Shown: piece by piece, positions 1-5,680 of the stretch
Position numbering within the stretch: position 1 is the stretch's first letter
Layout of the letters: each line of letters opens with the position of its first letter
Assembly: GCA_020630895.1 (NCBI GenBank)
Contig: JAHDII010000171.1
Coordinates: 1-7,122, forward strand
Length of the DNA stretch: 7,122 bases
Direction of reading: 5' to 3'
Origin: Saprospiraceae bacterium
Lineage (GTDB): Bacteria; Bacteroidota; Bacteroidia; Chitinophagales; Saprospiraceae
Made by a program: the position numbers and the translations under genes
The notes under the pieces: generated by a model
The model's database searches: none
Seen by the model: the letters and a program-made list of their open reading frames with translations, nothing else
Told to the model about the DNA's origin: nothing

Positions 1-484
1 GGATAGTCTGCAAATAATCAGTCGAAATATCTTGTTCATAAGAACGTCCTCTTTTTTCAATATTTTGAATTAAAACATCAACAGGACGATGGAGGTAAAC
101 TAATAAATCAGGTTTCGGAAATGTAGCATTTAAAACATCAAATAAACGTCTAAATAAATTTAACTCTTCATGCTTTAAATTTTGACCAGCAAATAATAAT
201 GTTTTAAGAAAAAAATAATCACTAATCGTTAAAGGATTGAATAAATCAGGTTCACTAAATGCTCTTTGCAATTGCTTGTGTCGTTCCGTCATAAAAAATA
301 ATTCTACAGGAAAAGCATATCGTTCAGCATCTAAATAAAAATGAGATAAAAAGGGATTATCAGAAAATTGTTCAAGAACTAAACGACTTCCTAAATCTGC
401 AGAAAGCATTCTACAAAGCGTTGTTTTTCCAGCTCCAATATTTCCTTCAATGGCGATAAATTGATATGGTATGTCACTGTTCAT
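1..484 (-). CDS. Deoxynucleoside kinase (deoxyadenosine/deoxyguanosine kinase type), partial at left edge
   Basis: The visible N-terminal 161 residues match the dCK/dGK-type deoxynucleoside kinases, which phosphorylate deoxynucleosides with ATP in the cytoplasmic salvage pathway. The P-loop GNIGAGKTTL lies at residues 14-23. It is followed by EQFSDNPFLSHFY (general-base Glu region), the substrate-site segment FFMTERHKQLQ, and PDLLVYLHRPVDVLIQNIEK ending in the arginine-rich lid RGRSYEQDI. The frame stays open to base 1, so the C-terminus is missing. I chose the ATG at 482-484 because it leaves a short leader before the first beta strand. An in-frame ATG at 512-514 adds ten residues (METKTLETKI) and would overlap the folK stop by 11 bases. 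The gene follows folK on the same strand and is very probably cotranscribed with it. The family call is secure. Which deoxynucleoside is preferred cannot be read from this fragment. Confidence 0.93.
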   Translation of the reverse strand, partial: MNSDIPYQFIAIEGNIGAGKTTLCRMLSADLGSRLVLEQFSDNPFLSHFYLDAERYAFPVELFFMTERHKQLQRAFSEPDLFNPLTISDYFFLKTLLFAGQNLKHEELNLFRRLFDVLNATFPKPDLLVYLHRPVDVLIQNIEKRGRSYEQDISTDYLQTI

Positions 485-503
485 TATTTTGGTTTCCAAA
501 GTT

Positions 504-998
504 TTAGTTTCCATGATATTTTTTCACTTCTAAATCATCTTGACACCAATTATTCAATTCCCTAATACTCTGAAAGAAAATAGGATGTTTGATATCAGGA
601 TTGAGTTCTAATAAAGGAATGAGTACAAATTTTCTCTCATGCATTCTAGGGTGTGGCACTTCTAATTGAGCATGCTGAATATGATAATCATCATATAATA
701 AGATGTCTAAATCAATCATTCGAGGTTCCCAATGTTGAGTTCTTACACGTCCCATTTTGTTTTCAATTTCTAATAATTCCCTCATCAATTTCAAAGGTAA
801 CACTAAAGTTTCTACTTCTATAATTTGATTTAAAAAAGAAGCTTGATTTGTATTTCCCCATGCTGCCGTTTCATAAATAGAAGAGACTTGAGTAATTTCG
901 CCAAGATTAGAAATATATTCTATTGCTGTATTCAAGTGTATAGCTCTTTGTCCTACATTTGAACCTAATTGGATATATACAATATGTTTTTGTATCAT
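504..998 (-). CDS. folK: 2-amino-4-hydroxy-6-hydroxymethyldihydropteridine diphosphokinase (HPPK)
   Basis: HPPK transfers diphosphate from ATP to 6-hydroxymethyl-7,8-dihydropterin, the step before dihydropteroate synthase in folate synthesis. With the ATG start the protein has 164 residues, normal for a stand-alone bacterial HPPK. Diagnostic motifs are LGSNVGQR near the N-terminus (11-18), YETAAWG (42-48), the signature R-x3-W-E-P-R (86-93) running into I-D-L-D-I-L with the two magnesium-binding aspartates (D96, D98), and the C-terminal VPHPRMHER (114-122). The frame extends three codons upstream to a TTG at 1005-1007. I prefer the ATG at 996-998 because MIQKHIVYIQLGSN is the usual spacing to the first strand. 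It is the first gene of a minus-strand pair with the deoxynucleoside kinase and is divergent from the amidohydrolase. All catalytic positions look intact. Confidence 0.96.
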   Translation of the reverse strand: MIQKHIVYIQLGSNVGQRAIHLNTAIEYISNLGEITQVSSIYETAAWGNTNQASFLNQIIEVETLVLPLKLMRELLEIENKMGRVRTQHWEPRMIDLDILLYDDYHIQHAQLEVPHPRMHERKFVLIPLLELNPDIKHPIFFQSIRELNNWCQDDLEVKKYHGN

Positions 999-1116
999 TG
1001 TAAACAAAATAAACTAAATTATTAAAAAAGAACGTTTTAAGAATAATGGCTTATTTTAGAACTTTAAGTGATTATTCAGAGTAATAAAAAATGTTTCACA
1101 AAAATTAATTGAAAAA
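999..1116. other. Divergent intergenic region between folK and the amidohydrolase gene
   Basis: About 118 very AT-rich bases separate two divergent genes, so promoters for both the folK/kinase pair and the amidohydrolase/TPR pair should lie here or close by. I looked for the Bacteroidota -7 element TAnnTTTG on both strands and found only imperfect versions, for example TATTTTAG on the plus strand near 1052. None deserves a firm call. A weak AATAA/TTATT inverted repeat with a TGGC loop is present near 1042-1055. No RNA gene or riboswitch was recognised. Confidence 0.5.
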
Positions 1117-2289
1117 ATGAGAAAGTTCTCAGCAGATACTATTTATCCTATTGATAGTTCTCCTATTACAAATGGGGTTATTATTACAGATGACGAAGGT
1201 AAGATTCTTTCTTTAGATATTTTAGAAAATCACGATAGCAATTTTATAGAAAAATTTGAAGGCATTATTATTCCTGGTTTTGTAAACACTCATTGTCATT
1301 TGGAATTGTCCCACATGAAAGGAAAAGTAAATACAGGAACAGGTCTAATTTCTTTTATCACTGATGTGGTAACAACAAGAGCTGCTTCAGAAGAAGAAAA
1401 GCAGCAAGCTATTATTCAAGCAGAAGAAGAAATGATTCAGAATGGAATTGTTGCTGTAGGAGATATTTGTAATACCACAGATACTTTTTCTACTAAAGAA
1501 AAAAGTTCTTTATACTATTCTTCATTTATAGAAATGTTTGATTTTTTTCAAGAAAAAGATGCACAAAATAAATTTGATCAGTACAAAAAAGTATATGATA
1601 GTTTAAACACTCCTACTCATCATAAAAAATCAATGGTTCCTCATGCCTCTTATAGTGTTTCTAAAAAATTATTTCAACTTATTAATGAGCATAATTCAGA
1701 AGATGCAATTATAAGTATTCACAACCAAGAAACACCAGCAGAAAATGAATTATTTTTATATAATAGCGGTGCATTTATTCCTTGGTATGCTTCTTTCAAT
1801 TTAATATTAAATGATTTTAAAGCGACAGGAAAGACAGCGATTCATTATCCTTTACAAGAATTAAATCCACAATTAAAAACATTATTCATACATAATACGT
1901 TAAGTACAAAAGAAGATATTATTGCTGCTCAAAAATGGAATTCTAATATTTATTGGACGACCTGTCCTAATGCTAATTTATACATTGAAAATAAATTACC
2001 TAATTATCAAAATTTTATAGATACAAAAGCTAAAGTTTGTATTGGAACAGATAGTTTAACTTCTAATTGGAATTTATGTATATTAAGTGAATTAAAAACT
2101 ATTTCTAAATATCAGTCATATATTTCTTTAGAAACATTATTACAATGGAGTACGTTAAATGGTGCAGAAGCTTTGGGTTTTGATTCTATTTTAGGAAGCA
2201 TTTCTGTAGGAAAAAAACCAGGACTAAATTTATTACAAAATTGTAATAAAACGATACAAGAAAACACAACAATTACTAAATTAATTTAG
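1117..2289 (+). CDS. Metal-dependent amidohydrolase, ATZ/TRZ (SsnA-like) type, substrate unknown
   Basis: A complete 390-residue TIM-barrel hydrolase of the amidohydrolase superfamily, close to cytosine/aminofutalosine/S-adenosylhomocysteine-type deaminases and chlorohydrolases (COG0402-like). A short N-terminal beta-sandwich leads into GFVNTHCHLELSH (54-66) with the metal-binding H59-x-H61. Next come PHASYSVS (175-182; relatives usually have HAPYSVS), the metal His and catalytic Glu in SIHNQE (H202, E205), LFIHNT (H259), CPNANLYI (283-290) and IGTDSLTSN with the metal Asp (D312). All expected ligands are present, so it should be an active cytoplasmic enzyme. The likely chemistry is hydrolytic deamination of a ring amine, but the substrate cannot be deduced. 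Aminodeoxyfutalosine deaminase in menaquinone synthesis is one possibility by motif resemblance only, since no other menaquinone gene lies nearby. The ATG at 1117 follows an A-rich leader. The TPR gene starts one base after the stop, implying cotranscription. Confidence 0.9.
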   Translation: MRKFSADTIYPIDSSPITNGVIITDDEGKILSLDILENHDSNFIEKFEGIIIPGFVNTHCHLELSHMKGKVNTGTGLISFITDVVTTRAASEEEKQQAIIQAEEEMIQNGIVAVGDICNTTDTFSTKEKSSLYYSSFIEMFDFFQEKDAQNKFDQYKKVYDSLNTPTHHKKSMVPHASYSVSKKLFQLINEHNSEDAIISIHNQETPAENELFLYNSGAFIPWYASFNLILNDFKATGKTAIHYPLQELNPQLKTLFIHNTLSTKEDIIAAQKWNSNIYWTTCPNANLYIENKLPNYQNFIDTKAKVCIGTDSLTSNWNLCILSELKTISKYQSYISLETLLQWSTLNGAEALGFDSILGSISVGKKPGLNLLQNCNKTIQENTTITKLI

Positions 2290-2290
2290 A

Positions 2291-3331
2291 ATGAAAAAAA
2301 TACTCTTTTATATTGTAATACAATTTTTTTCTATTTCATTATTGGCACAAAGATTACATATGCCAGATGAAGTGATTCGATTGATGGAAAAATCTAAAAT
2401 TACTTATGTTTTTGATACTTTACAAACTTTAAAATTTGAATCAATAACTTTTCCTAATATTGGTCAAAAAACGAAACGTTTATACAGAATAGATACAGAA
2501 AATGAAATTCGTTTAGATGAAGAAAAAAATATTAAATACAATAAAAAAGAATTAAAATATTTAAAAAAGGGAAATAAATTAGTAAAAAAGAAAAAAATAG
2601 AAAAAGCTAGAAAATTTTATTTAATGGCTTATGATTTACAACCTTCAGACATTCGTATTTCTAATAAAATTGGACAAACTTATTTTGATCTTAAAGAATA
2701 TGATACCGCCATTCATTGGTTTCAAAAATCTATTAATTTTAATTTTATTGATACCGAAGCAAGAATACAATTAGCAGAGTCTTATATTGCCATAAATGAA
2801 CATCAAAAAGCGGTTAAAGAAATAACGTTAGCACATATTTTTAATAGAAATGATGATGATATTATTCATCAATTACGGAATATTTATGCACAATCAGAAT
2901 ATAAATATTTTGAGATTTCATTTCATCCTAGATTTGAGCTTTTTCAAACAGCAAATAAAGATATAAATATATTATACGGGCATTCTATTTGGGCAGCTTA
3001 TGCTGCGGTAAAAGCTTTATGGTTATATGAACCTAATTATGCTACTGAAATGAATAAAATTTCTAATCAATCGCATCAGATGATTATGGAAAAAGAAGCG
3101 GTTTTAAATGCTCTTATTACTTATGACAATCTGGAAGAAAAAGATAAAGAAAAAAAGTTTCCATTGTTACATTTATTAAGTGATATTAGCTTAAAAGGGC
3201 AAATAGATAATTTTATTCTTTATGAAATTATAAGTAAAGAAGATCCTTTATCATTATTATTATTGTCTAAAGAAAAAATAGAGGCTCTTTCGCAATATAT
3301 TATCCAATATAGAAGTGGTTTAAAACTATAA
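2291..3331 (+). CDS. Secreted TPR-repeat protein of unknown function
   Basis: A 346-residue protein with a clear Sec signal peptide: MKK, a hydrophobic core (LFYIVIQFFSISLL), then AQ before the probable cleavage site near residues 20-21. No cysteine follows the cleavage site, so it is not a lipoprotein and is expected in the periplasm. Residues about 88-190 contain about three tetratricopeptide repeats (around 88-121, 122-155 and 156-189), recognisable from patterns such as KARKFYLMAYDLQPSD, IGQTYFDLKEYDTAIHWFQK and LAESYIAINEHQKAV. TPRs usually mediate protein binding. The C-terminal half (about 205-346) has no family I recognise; it is helical-looking and contains an aromatic stretch HSIWAAYAAVKALWLYEPNY. 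The gene begins one base after the amidohydrolase stop, so the two are almost certainly one transcript. A direct partnership is not obvious, because one product is cytoplasmic and the other exported. The existence of the gene is secure; its role is unknown. Confidence 0.88.
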   Translation: MKKILFYIVIQFFSISLLAQRLHMPDEVIRLMEKSKITYVFDTLQTLKFESITFPNIGQKTKRLYRIDTENEIRLDEEKNIKYNKKELKYLKKGNKLVKKKKIEKARKFYLMAYDLQPSDIRISNKIGQTYFDLKEYDTAIHWFQKSINFNFIDTEARIQLAESYIAINEHQKAVKEITLAHIFNRNDDDIIHQLRNIYAQSEYKYFEISFHPRFELFQTANKDINILYGHSIWAAYAAVKALWLYEPNYATEMNKISNQSHQMIMEKEAVLNALITYDNLEEKDKEKKFPLLHLLSDISLKGQIDNFILYEIISKEDPLSLLLLSKEKIEALSQYIIQYRSGLKL

Positions 3332-3336
3332 ATTTG
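3329..3336 (+). promoter_or_regulatory. Bacteroidota -7 promoter-like box (TAAATTTG)
   Basis: TAAATTTG matches the Bacteroidota -7 consensus TAnnTTTG exactly. It overlaps the stop codon of the TPR gene and lies 74 bases before the first possible start of the HD-like/PycTM gene. No clear TTG/TTTG -33 element sits at the right distance upstream. In such AT-rich DNA a single box can occur by chance, so this is a candidate only. If real, the downstream gene has its own promoter and a leader of about 65-100 bases. Confidence 0.3.
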
Positions 3337-3393
3337 GTATGATTTTTACATCTTTCATAAAAAATGATTAAATTTACAATAATTAAATACTAA

Positions 3394-3427
3394 AAATGAA
3401 GTCATTTGAATGATTTTTCATTCAAAT
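3394..3427 (+). repeat. Overlapping inverted repeats / 10-bp perfect hairpin at the start of the PycTM gene
   Basis: Two inverted repeats share bases. The first has arms AAATGA (3394-3399) and TCATTT (3402-3407) separated by two bases. The second is a perfect 10-bp hairpin with arms ATTTGAATGA (3404-3413) and TCATTCAAAT (3418-3427) and a TTTT loop. Seen another way, the half-site AATGA occurs four times in alternating orientation (3395-3399, 3402-3406, 3409-3413, 3418-3422), the first three at a 7-base pitch. The ATG at 3410 lies inside the left arm of the large hairpin. It could be an operator for a dimeric repressor or a translational control hairpin. The arms have few G:C pairs, so RNA stability is modest. 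Confidence 0.55.
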
Positions 3428-4651
3428 ACACAAGAGAAAATGACAACATCATTGCCAAATATTGTAAAAGAAGCGGAAGAATATATACTTGACCTATTTA
3501 ATGAAAAAGGAAATACTCAACTCTTATTTCACGATTATAGACGTGGAGCTGAAGTCGCTTATCTCATTCAAGATATTAGTAAAAATTCTGGTTTAAATGA
3601 GGTAGCTACAGAAATTGAGATCGCTAAAATTGCTTCTTGGTTTTATGTTGTAGGAAAATTATTTCAGTATGAACAACCTCACCTAGTTGCCAAACAAGAA
3701 GCCATTCGTTTCCTAAAAGAAAAGGAATATTCTCCTGAAAAATTACAAAAAGTTATTCAGTGTATTGATTCTATTGATACCAAAGTAATACCACAAAATA
3801 CAGAATGTCAATTGGTTCATGATGCTTCTTTAGCCTATTGGACGACTTCTAATAATATTCGATTAGCTCCTTTAATTCGCCTTGAAAATGAATTGATTTC
3901 AGGAAACCAATGGAGTCATTTGGAATGGGAAGAAAAACATTTAAACGACTTATTAGCTGCCCGTTTTTATACTCCTTATGGGCAATTAGTTTTTACTCCT
4001 ATTCTCAATCAAAATATTGTTGATCAAAAAAAACGTGTTGATAGCTTAATTTTAAAGACTAAAAGAAAAAAGGTCGTCGATGATTCTACGCTTAGAAAAT
4101 TTCAAGGATTAGAAGATAAAATACCTCAACGAGCCAATCAAACTTTTTTTAGAGCTGTATATCGAAATCATATTAATTTATCGGCTATTGCAGATAATAA
4201 AGCCAATATGATGACAGGAATTAATGCTATTTTATTGTCTGTTGTTTTATCTATTGTTACCTATACTCGTCTAATTTATGACAAAACGGAAACAGTTATG
4301 CCGATTACTATTTTTATATTAACGGCTTTAGTTTCTTTAATTTTTTCGGTGGCTGCTGCTAGTCCTAAAATTACAAAAGTTAATAAAAAGGTATCTGACA
4401 AAATGAAGGCTAGAAAAAATATTGCTTTTTTTGGCAATTTTACTTCACTTAGCCTTGAAGAATTTGAAGAGGCAATGGATGCTATGCTTCGAGATGATGA
4501 ATTAATTTATGGAAATATGACTCGCGATTTATATTTCTTAGGAAAAGCTTTAGATACCAAATATCGTTTACTACGAATTTCTTACCATGTCTTTTTAGGA
4601 GGTTTTGTTACCTCTGTTTTACTTTTTACTTATTTTGCTTTTATTGCGTAG
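3410..4651 (+). CDS. Degenerate HD-like domain fused to Pycsar-effector transmembrane (PycTM/DUF5706) domain
   Basis: Residues about 20-215 resemble the HD phosphohydrolase module of Bacteroidota HD/DUF5706 proteins, including the linker NELISGNQWSHLEWEEKHL. Residues about 242-413 form the PycTM effector domain: the signature YRNHINLSAIADNKANMM (251-268), two membrane segments (about 269-290 and 297-317), a soluble segment containing NMTRDLYFLGKALDTKYRLLR, and a last membrane segment (about 390-412). In Pycsar anti-phage systems, PycTM proteins are activated by cyclic nucleotides and disrupt the inner membrane. No cyclase is in this window, so a defence role here is inference. The HD motifs look broken: the expected YHNxxHT reads FHDYRRG (40-46), the FHD motif reads FYV (78-80), and the DAD motif reads DAS (138-140). 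The longest form is annotated. An in-frame ATG at 3440, preceded by AAGAGAAA, is at least as plausible, because the 3410 ATG is buried in a hairpin. Confidence 0.9.
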   Translation: MIFHSNTQEKMTTSLPNIVKEAEEYILDLFNEKGNTQLLFHDYRRGAEVAYLIQDISKNSGLNEVATEIEIAKIASWFYVVGKLFQYEQPHLVAKQEAIRFLKEKEYSPEKLQKVIQCIDSIDTKVIPQNTECQLVHDASLAYWTTSNNIRLAPLIRLENELISGNQWSHLEWEEKHLNDLLAARFYTPYGQLVFTPILNQNIVDQKKRVDSLILKTKRKKVVDDSTLRKFQGLEDKIPQRANQTFFRAVYRNHINLSAIADNKANMMTGINAILLSVVLSIVTYTRLIYDKTETVMPITIFILTALVSLIFSVAAASPKITKVNKKVSDKMKARKNIAFFGNFTSLSLEEFEEAMDAMLRDDELIYGNMTRDLYFLGKALDTKYRLLRISYHVFLGGFVTSVLLFTYFAFIA

Positions 4652-4656
4652 TATCT

Positions 4657-4672
4657 GAAATATTTATATTTC
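4657..4672. terminator. Weak AT-rich hairpin at convergent gene ends
   Basis: A short inverted repeat, GAAATA (4657-4662), TTTA loop, TATTTC (4667-4672), sits in the 32-base gap between the stop of the PycTM gene and the stop of the DUF4177 gene. Its position between convergent genes suits a bidirectional terminator. The stem has a single G:C pair and no strong T-run, so an intrinsic terminator is doubtful. Confidence 0.25.
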
Positions 4673-4683
4673 TAGAAAAATCA

Positions 4684-4902
4684 TTACACCAGTTCACTCA
4701 CATTTTTTGAAGGTCTTGAAAAATGATATGCCACTTCAAGAAGAGTACCATTTGATGTCAAAGGCAAAGAAGAAATTAAATTCCATCCCGAACGCCCCAT
4801 TTTATTTAATATTTCTTCGAAATGATCTTCCTCATAATATTTTGAAGAAAAAACATTTTTTTTAACTTTTACTTTTAATACTTTATATTCGTAAGTTATC
4901 AT
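4684..4902 (-). CDS. Small DUF4177-family protein
   Basis: This 72-residue protein fits the DUF4177 family: an N-terminal strand YEYKVLKVKVKK (4-15), a helix EEILNKMGRSGWNLISSLP (29-47) containing the hallmark G-x-x-GWxL pattern, and a final strand TLLEVAYHFSRP (53-64). The usual family length is about 55-80 residues, so it appears complete. There is no signal peptide or membrane segment, so it should be a small cytoplasmic alpha/beta protein. The biochemical function of the family is unknown to me. It begins 27 bases after the LytTR regulator stop on the same strand, with no obvious terminator between, so it may be the third gene of that operon. The ATG at 4900-4902 is preceded by an A-rich stretch, typical of this genome. 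The conserved motif makes it a real gene despite its length. Confidence 0.82.
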   Translation of the reverse strand: MITYEYKVLKVKVKKNVFSSKYYEEDHFEEILNKMGRSGWNLISSLPLTSNGTLLEVAYHFSRPSKNVSELV

Positions 4903-4929
4903 AGTTTTTTTAATTTTAATAATGCGAAA

Positions 4930-5679
4930 TTATTTATTCTTTTGAAAAATTTTCAAAAACTCATCTTTTTTTCTCCTTGCTAAAGGAATTTCAGATTCAT
5001 CAGTCATAATAATACTATGGCTTCCATCAATTGTTTTATATTTTACAATTTGATTCAAATTAATAATATGAGTTCTATGTGTTCTATAAAAAGAATAATC
5101 TTCCAAAATACTTTCATATTCTTTGAGATATCTAGTCGTTAAAATTTTATTTTCATTGAAATAAATCCATGTATAAGATTGATCCGCTTGAAGTCGAATA
5201 ATTTTATTGACTTTTATAAATTCTAAACCATCATTTGTTGGAAGGACAATTTTATCTGTAAGTCGATTTGAATGATGTAAATTATCTACTAAGTTTTTAA
5301 ATCTTAAATTAAAAATTTTGTCTTTTATTTTATTTTTTGCTTTATTTACTGCTAGTTTTACATCAGCAATTTCAAATGGTTTTAAAATAAAATCTATACA
5401 ATTAAATTTTATAGCACTTAAAGCATATTTATCAAATCCTGTTACAAAAATTACTTCAAAATCAATATCCCCTATTTTTTTTAAAATATCAAACCCACTT
5501 CCATCTGTTAATTCTACATCTAAAAAAATAACATCAGGCTTTTTTTCATGGATACATTGAATTCCTGTAGCAACATTTTCTGCACTACCTACCAAAGAAA
5601 TGTCAGGAATATAATTAGTAATGATTGTTTCCAATAATTCTCTACTATCTAATTCATCATCAATAACAATAGCTCGCAT
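4930..5679 (-). CDS. LytTR-family DNA-binding response regulator
   Basis: A 249-residue response regulator of the LytR/AlgR class. The receiver domain (about 1-120) has the acidic pocket D7-D8-E9, phospho-acceptor D54 in IFLDVEL, T80 in FVTGFD and K100 in the LKPF motif, so it should be phosphorylatable. A linker follows, then a LytTR DNA-binding domain (about 143-245) with IVLPTNDGLEFI, the IIRLQADQSYTWIYF segment, FYRTHRTHIINLNQI (197-211) and the C-terminal PLARRKKDEF (232-241). Such proteins bind DNA as transcription factors after phosphorylation by a LytS-type kinase. The ATG lies one base after the kinase stop codon, which identifies the upstream kinase as its partner and implies cotranscription. 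Target genes are not evident; autoregulation or control of neighbouring genes is possible but untested. All key residues are intact. Confidence 0.95.
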   Translation of the reverse strand: MRAIVIDDELDSRELLETIITNYIPDISLVGSAENVATGIQCIHEKKPDVIFLDVELTDGSGFDILKKIGDIDFEVIFVTGFDKYALSAIKFNCIDFILKPFEIADVKLAVNKAKNKIKDKIFNLRFKNLVDNLHHSNRLTDKIVLPTNDGLEFIKVNKIIRLQADQSYTWIYFNENKILTTRYLKEYESILEDYSFYRTHRTHIINLNQIVKYKTIDGSHSIIMTDESEIPLARRKKDEFLKIFQKNK

Positions 5680-5680
5680 T

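Noticed and set aside
1005..1007. TTG start for folK
   Set aside because: The ATG three codons downstream gives the usual HPPK N-terminus, and the extra residues add nothing conserved.
1042..1055. AATAA/TTATT inverted repeat in the divergent intergenic region
   Set aside because: The arms are five A/T pairs in very AT-rich DNA, so chance is a sufficient explanation.
3410..4651. Complete Pycsar defence system
   Set aside because: Only the effector-like gene is visible. No uridylate or cytidylate cyclase is adjacent, so a full two-gene system cannot be claimed from this window.
5318..5560. Plus-strand 80-residue open frame
   Set aside because: It lies wholly antisense to the receiver domain and linker of the LytTR regulator, which has strong family motifs. 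The plus-strand translation has no recognisable domain.
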